A DNA stretch of 64,000 bases from Bacteroidota bacterium. GTDB lineage: Bacteria > Bacteroidota > Bacteroidia > Palsa-965. Position 1 is the first letter of the stretch. Every line of letters begins with the position of its first letter. Below the pieces are notes generated by a model. The model saw only the letters and a list, made by a program, of their open reading frames with translations, searched no databases and had not been told where the DNA came from. The DNA lies in the NCBI GenBank assembly GCA_016194975.1, contig JACQAM010000007.1, positions 124,001 to 188,000 on the forward strand. Direction: 5' to 3'. Of the stretch, positions 32,713 through 42,411 are shown piece after piece. The position numbers and the translations under genes are program-made.

Positions 32713-35256
32713 ATGGCTCCTGGAAAACAACACTTACCCTCTTTTCCCACACCTGTTCAAATAAAACCACACTTATCAGGAATGCCCTGCCTGACTCATG
32801 ATCACGGACTATCTTTGTTATGGGTGAAAAAATTCATTGCCATAACGAAGAAAATTTTTCCTGCTGCATGGAAACAAGCAAAAGGAATTCCTTCCCGCTA
32901 TGCACAAACGTGGAAAACACGCAGAGGCCGATGGGCCAACTATATTTCAGCTCTTCTTCTCACTTATGCATTCTGTCTTCCGTCAAAACTTTTTACAGAT
33001 CCTACCTGCACTGTCATTCTTGATAAAGACGGAAAATTGCTCGGCGCAAAAATTGCGAGCGATGGCCAATGGAGATTTCCCGATCGGAAAAAAGCTCCTT
33101 ACAAATTTGCGCAGTGCCTCATCCAGTATGAGGACCGGCAATTTTATTCTCATCCCGGCGTAAATCCTGCCGCACTTTTCCGCGCCGTAAAACAGGATCT
33201 CTCCAATGCAAAAGTGGTTTCAGGAGGAAGCACACTCACCATGCAACTCGTGCGCATCTCAAGAAAAAATCCGCCGAGAAATGTGTGGCAGAAATGTGTG
33301 GAGATCGTTCTCGCAACACGCGTCGAACTCGATTACAGCAAAGAAGAAATTCTTGCACTGTATGCCTCACACGCACCGTTCGGAAGTAATGTCGTTGGCA
33401 TCGACGCTGCTTCGTGGAGATATTTCGGAAGAGATCCGGATAATCTTTCCTGGGCCGAATCGGCAACGCTTGCTGTTCTCCCGAATTCTCCTTCGCTCAT
33501 TTATCCGGGAAAAAATCAATTGCGCCTCAAAGAAAAACGCGATCGTTTACTCGACCGGTTGAAAGATGCAGGAATCATCGATTGCAAAACGCGTGATCTC
33601 GCCAAGGAAGAACCTTTGCCGGGAGCGCCGCATCAGCTTCCCCGCATTGCTCCTCACCTGCTCGATCGCGTAGCGAAGGAAGGAATGGAAGGACAAATTG
33701 TGAAAACAACAATTGATATCGATCTCCAGGAAAAAGTAAATGGAATAATCGCGCTGCATCACGCAGAATTAAAAGGAAATCAAATCAATAATGCCGCAGC
33801 AATTGTGCTCGATGTGGAAACAGGAAATGTTCTTGCGTATTGCGGAAATACAAATGATGATGCAGCAGAAAATAATGGCGATGATGTGGATGTGATCATG
33901 GCGCCACGTAGCACCGGAAGTATTTTAAAACCATTTCTCTATGCGGGAATGCTCACCGACGGACAACTTCTTCCGAACACACTTGTCGCTGATATTCCAA
34001 CGGATCTTTCCGGTTACAATCCGCAGAATTTCAATCGTACGTATGATGGCGCTGTTCCCGCACGTCGCGCACTCGCACGTTCGCTCAATGTGCCTGCCGT
34101 GCGCATGCTCCAGCAGTACCGCGTAGAAAAATTTCATTCGCTGTTGCAGAAAATTGGATTGACAACCATCAATCAGCCGCCCGATCATTATGGACTTTCA
34201 CTTATTCTCGGTGGCGCCGAAGGAAAATTGTGGGATCTCGCAGGTGCATACGCATCCATGGCGCGCACGCTCAATCATTACAACACAAATAATATTTATG
34301 ACAAAAAAGATTTTCATGCGCCCACCTATCTTCCTCTTCCGAATGAAAAACACGATGCGCCCATTGGAGAACATTCGTATTACGATGCATCCGCAATCTG
34401 GTTTACGTTCGATGCGATGACCGAAGTCGTGCGTCCCGATGAAGAAGTAAACTGGACCGCATTTCTTTCTTCGAATAAAATTGCGTGGAAAACAGGAACG
34501 AGTTTTGGCTTTCGCGATGGATGGGCCATTGGTGTAACGCCGAAATATGTGGTGGCGGTGTGGGTGGGAAATGCAGACGGAGAAGGAAGGCCGGGACTCA
34601 TAGGCGTTCAAACTGCGGCGCCCATTCTCTTCGATATTTTTTCCGATCTCCGTTCACCGGGTTGGTTCAAACGCCCCGACAACGATATGGTGAAAGTGAA
34701 TATCTGCAAAGAGAGTGGTTATCGCGCCGGTGATCTTTGTGATGCAGAAGAACAATGGATCCCGAAAAGCGGATTGAAGAGCGGCCCCTGTCCATACCAC
34801 CGCATGATACATCTCGATGCAAGCGGAAAATTTCAGGTGACGAGCGACTGCGAAGAAGTTTCAAAAATGCAACACGCTCCGTGGTTCGTGCTTCCGCCTG
34901 CAATGGAATATTATTACAAAACAAAAAATCCTTCTTACAAAACTTTACCTCCGTTCAAAGATGGTTGCGGTGGCGTCACTGTGAATTCCATGGATTTCGT
35001 TTACCCGCGCCAGGAAACACAACTTTATATTCCCACAGAATTAGATGGCCGCCCCGGAAAAGTTGTTTTTGAAATTGCACATCGCAAATCAGGAATGACC
35101 GTGTACTGGCATCTCGACGATCAATACATGGGAATGACAAAAGACATTCACCAGTTCGCAATGAATCCCGATCCGGGCGCGCATACGGTTACGTGCGTAG
35201 ATGAGAATGGAGAAAGTATTTCTATGAAGTTTGAGGTGGTGAGTAAAAAAAAATAG
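32713..35256 (+). CDS. pbpC: Penicillin-binding protein 1C
   Basis: 847 residues. The glycosyltransferase-51 domain has the catalytic Glu in YEDRQFYSHPGVNP and GGSTLTMQLVRISR. The transpeptidase domain has SILK (active Ser, in RSTGSILKPFLYAG), SLN (RSLNVPAVRML) and KTG (WKTGTSFGFRDGW). The C-terminal 130 residues (YPRQETQLYIPTELDGRPGKVVFEIAHRK) are the BiPBP_C beta domain. Polymerises and crosslinks peptidoglycan in the inner membrane/periplasm. The first 45 residues are uncertain: the native start may be a GTG at 32822 (VKKFIAITKKIFP). Confidence 0.93.
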   Translation: MAPGKQHLPSFPTPVQIKPHLSGMPCLTHDHGLSLLWVKKFIAITKKIFPAAWKQAKGIPSRYAQTWKTRRGRWANYISALLLTYAFCLPSKLFTDPTCTVILDKDGKLLGAKIASDGQWRFPDRKKAPYKFAQCLIQYEDRQFYSHPGVNPAALFRAVKQDLSNAKVVSGGSTLTMQLVRISRKNPPRNVWQKCVEIVLATRVELDYSKEEILALYASHAPFGSNVVGIDAASWRYFGRDPDNLSWAESATLAVLPNSPSLIYPGKNQLRLKEKRDRLLDRLKDAGIIDCKTRDLAKEEPLPGAPHQLPRIAPHLLDRVAKEGMEGQIVKTTIDIDLQEKVNGIIALHHAELKGNQINNAAAIVLDVETGNVLAYCGNTNDDAAENNGDDVDVIMAPRSTGSILKPFLYAGMLTDGQLLPNTLVADIPTDLSGYNPQNFNRTYDGAVPARRALARSLNVPAVRMLQQYRVEKFHSLLQKIGLTTINQPPDHYGLSLILGGAEGKLWDLAGAYASMARTLNHYNTNNIYDKKDFHAPTYLPLPNEKHDAPIGEHSYYDASAIWFTFDAMTEVVRPDEEVNWTAFLSSNKIAWKTGTSFGFRDGWAIGVTPKYVVAVWVGNADGEGRPGLIGVQTAAPILFDIFSDLRSPGWFKRPDNDMVKVNICKESGYRAGDLCDAEEQWIPKSGLKSGPCPYHRMIHLDASGKFQVTSDCEEVSKMQHAPWFVLPPAMEYYYKTKNPSYKTLPPFKDGCGGVTVNSMDFVYPRQETQLYIPTELDGRPGKVVFEIAHRKSGMTVYWHLDDQYMGMTKDIHQFAMNPDPGAHTVTCVDENGESISMKFEVVSKKK

Positions 35257-35315
35257 GGGTACGAATTACGAATGGGTGCGAATAGGTGAATTGCTGATTT
35301 GCTGATGAAGTTGGA

Positions 35316-36104
35316 TTGAGAATGCAAGAATTTGAGAATAGAAGAATGAAATATTTTGCAGTGAAAATTTTTGGGCGTGCCGGTGAAGTAGGCGCTTCGC
35401 TTTACTTCACCGTCGGGCTATCCGCGCTGCATGGCAGCTTGCTTCTATCCCTCACGCAGAAAAATTATTTGCTGCTTTGCGGGAGAAATGCAAACTATGT
35501 TGCAAAAACATATAGAGGCTGTCTAAATTTTATCCTTCTGTTTCTGATTTTGTTCAGTACAAATATTCCCGCGCAGGATCTCTGCAATGAAAAAACTGCC
35601 GGTGCGGAACAAGGATTATGCGGAAAAATAAACGGGCAGAATATTTATTATGAAGTGTGGTTGGAATTCGATGCAGGTGGATTCCGGAAAAATGTTTTGT
35701 TCTTAAGAACCGACACGATTGACATCAGCGATTCCGTTTCTTTTTGTGTCGATAATATTTTTGGTGGCAATGAAGAACATGGCGACAGCATTGGTGTTTC
35801 AATGACGGTGAACGATACAGCTAAAGAATTTTACACAATGAATGCAAATGATATTCCAACGGTAGTTCAGATTCTCGATTTTCATTATGGGAATGAGGAA
35901 TACGGTGGTTTCAATCAGGGTGGGTCAGGATATTCAATTAAAATAAAAGGAAAAAAACTTTACCTCACCACTCTTTCTTCTTCTTCTAAATACGACGCGA
36001 CGTTTGAAGTAAAAAGAAAATACAAATACAGGAATGGAATTTTTGTACCGGCAAGAACGAGATACAGGAAAATTTCGGATGGATATACGCTAACAGGAGA
36101 ATAA
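35316..36104 (+). CDS. Secreted protein of unknown function with repeat-built N-terminus
   Basis: 262 residues from ATG 35316. The recognisable native part begins near residue 70 with a signal-peptide-like stretch LNFILLFLILFSTNIPAQDLC, followed by a Tyr/Asp-rich beta protein (NIYYEVWLEFDAGGFRKNVLFLRTDTIDISDSV, FEVKRKYKYRNGIFVPARTRYRKI) of no known family. There is no in-frame ATG near the signal peptide. Upstream codons come from a REP-like element (35373-35452) and a MITE end (35515). The original start has probably been displaced, so expression is doubtful or uses a fused N-terminus. Confidence 0.5.
   Translation: MRMQEFENRRMKYFAVKIFGRAGEVGASLYFTVGLSALHGSLLLSLTQKNYLLLCGRNANYVAKTYRGCLNFILLFLILFSTNIPAQDLCNEKTAGAEQGLCGKINGQNIYYEVWLEFDAGGFRKNVLFLRTDTIDISDSVSFCVDNIFGGNEEHGDSIGVSMTVNDTAKEFYTMNANDIPTVVQILDFHYGNEEYGGFNQGGSGYSIKIKGKKLYLTTLSSSSKYDATFEVKRKYKYRNGIFVPARTRYRKISDGYTLTGE
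35373..35452. repeat. REP-like palindromic repeat
   Basis: Stem CGGTGAAGTA/TACTTCACCG (35381-35390 and 35403-35412) preceded by GGGCGTGC and followed by TCGGGCTATCCGC..CTTCTATCCCTC. This arrangement recalls a dispersed Bacteroidota repeat with GGGCGTGCC and GGGCTATCCGC blocks. It lies within the N-terminal codons of the gene at 35316. Confidence 0.5.
35515..35545 (+). mobile_element. MITE end fragment (copy C)
   Basis: GAGGCTGTCTAAATTTTATCCTTCTG matches the start of copy A (882) and the end of copy B. No other part of the element is seen; either only the end remains or the rest is diverged. Confidence 0.5.
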
Positions 36105-36275
36105 TATTTTCTTCTTGTTACCAAACCAGGAAGTCATTGTAATCTTTCCAGACACGCCCGCCCGCAAGACTCCTTCACTGCGCTCGGAGTGACCAACGCA
36201 CTTTTACAATAGAGTTTATTCCGAATAAGATACTAAATGCGAAACAGGAAACTTTTTGACATTCAAATGAATCAG

Positions 36276-36313
36276 ACTGAGCATCGGGAATACCTTGCAA
36301 ATGCTCAGTTTTT
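36276..36313 (+). terminator. Intrinsic terminator downstream of the 35316 gene
   Basis: Perfect 9-bp stem ACTGAGCAT/ATGCTCAGT with a 16-nt loop, followed by five T's on the plus strand, 170 nt after the gene's stop. Confidence 0.6.
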
Positions 36314-36374
36314 AATAATGGAGCGCTTGCAATCATTGTTATGCAAATCTTAATCGATATAAACTCTAATGAAT

Positions 36375-37283
36375 TCAGAATAAGATCTGGCACGAAGGCA
36401 GCAACGCCTGCAGGCATTCTACCTCGTAAGGATCAATTGGATTTCCACGCAGATCGAGTACGGTGAGATTTTGCAAAAAACAGATCGTACTCGGAATGTG
36501 CTGAATTTTATTTCCACGCAACGAGAGAATAGAAAGATCCTGCATGAGTGAAATATTTCTCGGCAGCACAGAAATATTATTACTGTCGAGCCACAACTCT
36601 TTAAGTGCGGGCATGTGCTTCACAGGCGCGGGAAAATAAGTAAGCCCACATTTGTAGAAAACAACTTTCTGCAGTTTAAACATGTTATTCATGTCGTGCG
36701 GCAGGGTATCGAGGATCGTGTTGTAAATGCGCAGTTCTGTAAGCGAATAACCCAGCGCAGAAAATTCTTTCGGAATGTACAAGGTGTCTTTGTTGTGATC
36801 GATCGTAAGTGAAGTGAGCCGCGTGAGCCCGGCAAGGCCAATGGGTAGCGTATCGAAATTCGTTCCGGAAAATTCCAGGTAACGCAGGTTGCCCAGCATC
36901 CCAATCGAATCACTGAGACCGGTAAGCGGGTTTCCGAATGAACCGAAATATTGCAGCGACGAAAGCGAAAGAAATTCAGAAGGAATTTCCGTGAGTCCAT
37001 TGTTGCCGGTCTTAAGCGCCATCACATTGGTGAGCTTCGGGATTTTCGGCAATAATTTTTTGTCGAGCGTGAAATTCTCATTGGTAAGATCGAGACGATA
37101 ACAAACTGCCGCTTCTTTGTAAGCAGTTTTTATATCCGTGTAAACATTCGATCCGGGAGGAGCAACAAAATCAAAAGGAGATTCTGCCTGGGAATGGAGA
37201 TTAGTCGCAACGAATATTACCGCGAAAAAATATTTTGCCTTTCCTGACGAAAAATATTGCCGCAGATTCACACAGATTTTCAC
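36375..37283 (-). CDS. Leucine-rich repeat protein, secreted
   Basis: 302 residues. From about residue 80 to the end there are LRRs of about 23 residues (LTEIPSEFLSLSSLQYFGSFGNPL, LRYLEFSGTNFDTLPIGLAGLTRL, LKELWLDSNNISVLPRNISLMQDL, LSILSLRGNKIQHIPSTICFLQNL), of the bacterial IPxx type. A signal-peptide-like stretch (YFFAVIFVATNLHSQAE) precedes them. The first dozen codons (KICVNLRQYF) read through the common phrase AATCTGTGTGAATCTGCGG, so the native start is likely nearer residue 15. Probably a protein-protein or ligand-binding surface protein. Confidence 0.8.
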   Translation of the reverse strand: MKICVNLRQYFSSGKAKYFFAVIFVATNLHSQAESPFDFVAPPGSNVYTDIKTAYKEAAVCYRLDLTNENFTLDKKLLPKIPKLTNVMALKTGNNGLTEIPSEFLSLSSLQYFGSFGNPLTGLSDSIGMLGNLRYLEFSGTNFDTLPIGLAGLTRLTSLTIDHNKDTLYIPKEFSALGYSLTELRIYNTILDTLPHDMNNMFKLQKVVFYKCGLTYFPAPVKHMPALKELWLDSNNISVLPRNISLMQDLSILSLRGNKIQHIPSTICFLQNLTVLDLRGNPIDPYEVECLQALLPSCQILF

Positions 37284-37301
37284 AGATTGCTTTTGGGATT
37301 T

Positions 37302-40295
37302 TCAATGCCGTATCAACTCCATCGTCTTCGAGAATTTCTCTGAATGCAGTGTTGCAAAATACGTGCCCGCGGCAAACAAAGAAAGATCGAGCGGCAAAAT
37401 TGCACTTCCTCCATTCACGATCTTCACGTCAGAGGAAAAAATAACTCTTCCCGAAATATCTGTGATGTCGATCGTCCCGCTGAATTCATTCGCAGCATTT
37501 ACATCGAGATAAAAAATACCGGAAGACGGATTCGGATAAATATTGCAGTTCACATTTTCCCCGGCGAAAATTCCCGTTGAAAGCATGGCCACTTGCCCAT
37601 CGCTCTGCACATGCACAGAAGTGAGTAACGCATTATTCGTTGCGCGCACGGAAAAATAATACCACTGCCCTGCCGTCAATGAAACCGGGGTGGTAACAGA
37701 AATAAGATTTCCATTGTTCGTCCACATCACCACATCGGAGTCTCCGGAAGTTGTTCCTACAGCGAAATCGTAATTCATTACACCGGAATTTGTGTCTGCT
37801 GCGGCCGCCCAGTTCGCCTGCAGTTGCGCGAGGTTGAACGTCGTGTCAATATCTGCAGCAGTTCCATCAAGAATAATTCCCGGCATGACCGGCGCTGTCC
37901 AGTCCACATTCACATCCTGTTGCGCGATCGTAGAAATATTATGTGCGTTATCATTATTAATGGAACGGATCCTTCCGCCCGGCGTTGCAGGATCCACATT
38001 CTCATTCTGCATATCGCAGGAAGCGCAATTTCCAACCGTAATTAAAGTTTGAGTATTTGAATAACGCGAACGATACACCTGGAAATTATCGACCTGCCAG
38101 TTGCAATTTCCACTTCGGAAAGAAATGTAATCTCCTGTTGCTATCGGAGAAGGATCGGTCCAACTGCCAATGAAAACATCATCCTGGTAAACTGTAATTT
38201 CTCCCGTGATCCGGTCATAGGTTACTTTCCAGTCGTACCACTGTCCTGCATTCACCGTCATCGGCACGGTGTACATCAAACTGAAAACATCGTTCGTTGT
38301 TTTATAAAACTGCAATTGCGACTGATCGACACGGAACCAAACGAAATAATTATTTCCGCGGTTAGGAAGCGTTGGATTATCGCAGAAGAAATGCAATCCC
38401 GCACGACGATTATTTCCGGTACCGCTTATCATTCCCTGCCAGTGATACAAATAACGATTGGAAAGATTTTCAGTGAGCGGCGCATAAATATTCGTGTTGG
38501 AATTTGTTTCATCACTCTGCTCGAGTTGTCCCGTTGCATTCGCATTCCATATTCCTGTTACACCCGTCCATTGTGGATTTATTGTTTGCTGATCGAAATC
38601 GTCATTGAAAAATCCTGCTGCATCATTCGAGCGCCATTCCGTTCCATTGTAGCCACACACCTGGTAAAAACTTTTATCGAGGCCGCTTCCTCCCGAATTA
38701 TCAGCGTCGTTGAACGTCGCGTTGAAATCCTGCGTGATCCATCCCGGTGGAGTAACAATCTGCGTGGTCGGAGAAATATTATCAGCAATGCAATTCCAGA
38801 TCGCAGTGAATCCCGGGCGATTAGTATTGTTATCCGATTTAAATCTCAATGTGAGCGATGGGCCGGTTGATGTAACTGTTCCCGGGGAATTCGTTCCCGT
38901 GTAGGCGCCAATGAGCGGAGAAATTGTGGATGGCCCGTCGTAAAGAAAAAGAGAATCGTAATTCAATTCCACATCAAATTGTGAAAACGCCAATGAAACA
39001 GAAGATGCGCCGGTCGGAGAAATTGTTGTTGTATAATTTTCTGCGTCATAATAATTTCTCGTTGGCCCGCCCATATCCCACAATGTATCACTGCAGGGAA
39101 TCGTTGCGCAATCAGAAAATTTATCGCGGATGGCATCCCAGAAATCAGAATAGCCATCATCGTAACCGAGTGCCCATATCCCTATTCCTCCAATGCCATA
39201 TTGATTCACTACATCGAATCTTCTGCGCATGCTCCACGAATTATCGCACCAGCATTGACGATCGTTACCCAGATAAACGTAAGGATAAAACGGAGAAAAA
39301 CTGTTCGCTTCCCATTGGGAATTTGAATAATATCCATTCACATTTGCTTTCACCACATTGAAAGTTTTTGTCGCCGTGTACGCGCCCGTGGTCGCGGAAG
39401 GCGCAGTCAATCCTGTTGTTTCCCATTCGCGGCCGTAATAAGGAAGCCCCAATAATAATTTTGCTGCGGGAACACCCTGCTTCCGATAATACGTGATGGA
39501 TTTTGAAAGTGTGTAGTTGTAAGTCGTCTGAAAATTGTACAGCGGATCTTCGGGGCCGGCAGTTGTACTTCCTCCGTAATAATAATCATATCCCATGATC
39601 ACGAAGAGATCGACATACGGAGTAAGATTCGGAATATCGAAAACTCCGCTCCAGTCCACTGAATAAAGTGCAACAGAAACTTCCGATCCTGGAATGGCAG
39701 CGTGCAGTTGATTCGAAAGATTCTGCATGAACGCAGTGAAGCCCGCTGTGTTCGACGAACCCATTCCTTCGAAATCAATATTCACTCCATGCCCGCCGCG
39801 CGATTGAAGCAAAGAAATAATATTCGTGATGAAAGTCTGTTGTGCAGAAGAGCTGGCAAAAAAAGTAGAATGACTGCTGAACATGGTTGCGCAGATATCG
39901 GCATTCACCCCGTTACTGATCGCTGCAGTAACCGCCGCACTTGTACTCCATGCGAAAGAACCGTTTGTATTATTTCCCGTATTCGGGCTCACCGTGTAAT
40001 CGAAATAACAGAGATCAGAAAGTAAATTCCATTGGTAATTCGAGTACACGCTTCCCACCCAATAAGGATGCCATCCGAAAACACGTTTGTTGAGATTGCA
40101 AACCGATTGCGGGGAAACATTCTGATTTGTTGTAACGGGAGCGCCTTCGCTGTAACGAAGCTGATCCCAATATTGATCATCGTGCACACCGAGCGAAGAA
40201 TAATGTTGCGACTGTTCCTGTATCACGGAAATATTCTGCGCGAAGGAATTGCCAATGAGAAATACAGCGGAAGCGGAGAGTAAGATTTTTTTCAT
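37302..40295 (-). CDS. Secreted GH18-family protein with CUB, LamG-like and T9SS domains
   Basis: Start chosen at ATG 40295, giving a clean signal peptide (MKKILLSASAVFLIGNSFAQ); 997 residues. GH18 TIM barrel about 70-395 with catalytic motif GVNIDFEG (Asp174, Glu176) and YDYYYGG, LLLGLPYYGREW. A CUB domain (about 400-502), a concanavalin-like domain (LYHWQGMISGTGNNRRAGLHFF..), Ser/Thr-rich linkers, and a C-terminal T9SS type A sorting domain (IYPNPSSGIFYLDV..) follow. Likely hydrolyses chitin or a related N-acetylhexosamine polymer at the cell surface or in the medium. Confidence 0.88.
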   Translation of the reverse strand: MKKILLSASAVFLIGNSFAQNISVIQEQSQHYSSLGVHDDQYWDQLRYSEGAPVTTNQNVSPQSVCNLNKRVFGWHPYWVGSVYSNYQWNLLSDLCYFDYTVSPNTGNNTNGSFAWSTSAAVTAAISNGVNADICATMFSSHSTFFASSSAQQTFITNIISLLQSRGGHGVNIDFEGMGSSNTAGFTAFMQNLSNQLHAAIPGSEVSVALYSVDWSGVFDIPNLTPYVDLFVIMGYDYYYGGSTTAGPEDPLYNFQTTYNYTLSKSITYYRKQGVPAAKLLLGLPYYGREWETTGLTAPSATTGAYTATKTFNVVKANVNGYYSNSQWEANSFSPFYPYVYLGNDRQCWCDNSWSMRRRFDVVNQYGIGGIGIWALGYDDGYSDFWDAIRDKFSDCATIPCSDTLWDMGGPTRNYYDAENYTTTISPTGASSVSLAFSQFDVELNYDSLFLYDGPSTISPLIGAYTGTNSPGTVTSTGPSLTLRFKSDNNTNRPGFTAIWNCIADNISPTTQIVTPPGWITQDFNATFNDADNSGGSGLDKSFYQVCGYNGTEWRSNDAAGFFNDDFDQQTINPQWTGVTGIWNANATGQLEQSDETNSNTNIYAPLTENLSNRYLYHWQGMISGTGNNRRAGLHFFCDNPTLPNRGNNYFVWFRVDQSQLQFYKTTNDVFSLMYTVPMTVNAGQWYDWKVTYDRITGEITVYQDDVFIGSWTDPSPIATGDYISFRSGNCNWQVDNFQVYRSRYSNTQTLITVGNCASCDMQNENVDPATPGGRIRSINNDNAHNISTIAQQDVNVDWTAPVMPGIILDGTAADIDTTFNLAQLQANWAAAADTNSGVMNYDFAVGTTSGDSDVVMWTNNGNLISVTTPVSLTAGQWYYFSVRATNNALLTSVHVQSDGQVAMLSTGIFAGENVNCNIYPNPSSGIFYLDVNAANEFSGTIDITDISGRVIFSSDVKIVNGGSAILPLDLSLFAAGTYFATLHSEKFSKTMELIRH

Positions 40296-40450
40296 GGGTG
40301 AGAAAGCGAGTACGCAAGTTAGGAAAAATGTCAATGGTCGCTGGTAATGAGTTATGGGTTTTGAGTTTCGAATTCAGCGTTGTGGAAATCGTTCAGAAAA
40401 AAAATTATTTTGATTGACTGCTGCTACCGCTCATCAACTGCCGCTCCCTT

Positions 40451-40474
40451 GTCACATCGAGCATAGTCGAGATG
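40451..40474. repeat. Short dispersed palindromic phrase (CATCGAGC..AGTCGAGATG)
   Basis: GTCACATCGAGCATAGTCGAGATG resembles a phrase that recurs in many bacterial intergenic regions. It lies downstream of the amidase stop. Confidence 0.4.
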
Positions 40475-40478
40475 CCGC

Positions 40479-41864
40479 TTACTTATTTTTTGCCCATTGC
40501 AGAATCGCCTCTTCATACGCATTCGTGACATCTTCGAGACGCTGATTGTAAATAATTGGATTCGGAAAATCCTGGATATATAATTCACATTCAGAAGAAA
40601 GCTCTAAACATTCCATGTAATTATCCTGGTACAAGGTTTCTCCGTAGATGATGGTTCCTTCCACTGTTCTTGTCAATGAAAGATCGCGGCAGAAAACTCC
40701 GGGCTGGTTGGTAGCAATGCAACTTTCCTGCAAATAATTTGCATCGTTGATCGTTGCCAGCGGAACTTTCAGGTAGTTCTGAAATGCGTGAGTTGCGTAA
40801 CCGGAAGCGCGAATGCTGTTCGGAAGATCGTCAGTGAGAATGAGCCGGAGAAAATCAAATCTTCTCAGCGAATCAGAAAGTTCATCCGGTAAAAAACTTC
40901 CGCCGACAAAGGCCATGCAGAAATCTTTACCGGACGGTTTGGTCCAGTCTTTATTTTTTTCATCCACGTTGAAGTGAATGATCACGGTGAGATCGGGTTG
41001 AAATGAATTGATGATCTCGGCGCGTTTTTTCATTTCCACATTGAAGAAAACAAAACGGAAAATAAAACGATCATCTTTACGGATTCCTTTTTTAAGTTTC
41101 AATAAATTTTTGTCTGCCGGATTTACTTTCAGCAATGAGTCGAGTGTTCGCTGGTAGTCGTCTTTTTTCCATTGCTCAAAAGTTTTCCCGAACGCGCTCA
41201 CGCCCGGCGCGTGTGTGATCATCACGATCGCGCCCTCGCCCCTGAGCCGGCGTGCGAGATCCTGCGCTACGATTTCCGTGAGCATTCCTTCTGCGAGATG
41301 AATTTCTACACTGTCGCCCACCTGGTGAATTTTACAAAGATCGGTATCGAGTCCGGGCGGAATGTATTTCACTTTGAAATTAATGAAACGTTCTTCCACT
41401 CTCCCGAATGCAGTGTCGCCGGCAATATGTCCGGGATCGATGGCGATACGAATTCCATTCAGCGGTTTGGAAGCTGTTTCGGATGGGGTTAAAATTTCCG
41501 GCGGTAAAGCACGATCGGAAAAATTTTTTCCTCCCTTTTGCAACATGATCTTCAGCGCCGCATCTTTCGGCTCTCTCGCCATTACCTCTTTGTACATTCC
41601 TATTTCATTCCACGCCACAAAATATTCGGGATTATTTTTTTTCTTCTGAACACTGTCTTTGTAAATGAAAATTCCGGCATCATTTAAATTATAATACTGC
41701 TGCAACTTATGATCGTGATCGAGATAGGTATTGATCCGCGCGGCATAAAATGATTTTACGGTATCAGAACGTTGCGCGAAGAATGACTTTGCAGTATCAG
41801 GACGTTGCGCGAACACAGAGGATGCAAGGAGCATAAAAACCAGGAGAAAATATTTTTTAAACAT
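40479..41864 (-). CDS. N-acetylmuramoyl-L-alanine amidase (Amidase_3), secreted
   Basis: Start chosen at ATG 41864 (MFKKYFLLVFMLLASSVFAQ signal peptide), 461 residues. Zinc-amidase pattern: IRIAIDPGHIAGD (His ligand), AEGMLTEIVAQDLARRLRGEGA (Glu), VIIHFNVDE (His), and the catalytic Glu in RTVEGTIIYGE. Cleaves the amide between MurNAc and L-Ala in peptidoglycan. The catalytic region carries a large insertion between the Glu and second His. An imperfect tandem duplication encodes AQRPDTAKSFFAQRSDTVKSFY near the N-terminus. It overlaps the upstream gene by 8 nt, so the two are translationally coupled. Confidence 0.85.
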   Translation of the reverse strand: MFKKYFLLVFMLLASSVFAQRPDTAKSFFAQRSDTVKSFYAARINTYLDHDHKLQQYYNLNDAGIFIYKDSVQKKKNNPEYFVAWNEIGMYKEVMAREPKDAALKIMLQKGGKNFSDRALPPEILTPSETASKPLNGIRIAIDPGHIAGDTAFGRVEERFINFKVKYIPPGLDTDLCKIHQVGDSVEIHLAEGMLTEIVAQDLARRLRGEGAIVMITHAPGVSAFGKTFEQWKKDDYQRTLDSLLKVNPADKNLLKLKKGIRKDDRFIFRFVFFNVEMKKRAEIINSFQPDLTVIIHFNVDEKNKDWTKPSGKDFCMAFVGGSFLPDELSDSLRRFDFLRLILTDDLPNSIRASGYATHAFQNYLKVPLATINDANYLQESCIATNQPGVFCRDLSLTRTVEGTIIYGETLYQDNYMECLELSSECELYIQDFPNPIIYNQRLEDVTNAYEEAILQWAKNK

Positions 41865-42303
41865 GGAATGCTCTCCTCCTTCTTCGTTTTTCAATGTGAA
41901 TAAAAACCGCTTTCCCATTCTCATATTCAATCGTGTGATTCCTCCTCTTATCGCACCAGGTTTCCTCGAAGTGAACACGATTCCCGTCTTTATCATAATC
42001 GATCTGCTGGTAATAAATTTCATAACAATGTTTCCCGCTCATCCCGTTCTTAGTGATGCGCTCGGTATGTTTTATCCTCTTACCGGTAATGGAATCAAAT
42101 TCCGTGCAAATGACCGTTGTCTTTTTATAAAAATTAAAAAGATCAACATAAAGATTGGTGGTCACTTTGGTTTTGGTGATGGTCTTCGTATTCCCGTTTG
42201 CATATTTTTCTCTCACCACGTGCCTGCGCGTACGCGTTTGTGCCTGCATTCCTGCGCAAAAAAGAAAGACAGTAACCAGGATTAAGGTTCCTCCGCGTAT
42301 CAT
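41857..42303 (-). CDS. Small secreted protein of unknown function, coupled to the amidase
   Basis: Start chosen at ATG 42303, which gives a signal peptide (MIRGGTLILVTVFLFCAGMQAQ); 148 residues. The mature protein is basic and ends in a KRRRRRAFHV run; ITKTKVTTNLYVDLFNFYKKTTVICTEFDSITGKRIKHTERI contains MORN-like or YD-type phrases (DYDKDGNRVHFEETW, HTIEYENGKAVF). The stop overlaps the amidase start by 8 nt. Function unknown; coupling suggests a cell-wall role. Confidence 0.6.
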   Translation of the reverse strand: MIRGGTLILVTVFLFCAGMQAQTRTRRHVVREKYANGNTKTITKTKVTTNLYVDLFNFYKKTTVICTEFDSITGKRIKHTERITKNGMSGKHCYEIYYQQIDYDKDGNRVHFEETWCDKRRNHTIEYENGKAVFIHIEKRRRRRAFHV

Positions 42304-42411
42304 ATTCCATCTAAAAATACGAATTGTACTGAGTATTAAGTTTTGAGAATTGGCAGGTAAGAAATATTCTGTTTCCATTATGCCTCAACCCATAACCCAT
42401 AACTTTACAGC

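Noticed and set aside
36105-36275. Possible small RNA upstream of the 36276 terminator
   Set aside because: No promoter box or conserved structure is visible; the spacer holds only the dispersed phrase CACTGCGCTCGGAGTGACCAA.
36175-36417. Minus-strand 80-codon ORF at the LRR gene's 3' end
   Set aside because: It overlaps the LRR coding region and the plus-strand terminator, with no recognisable domain.
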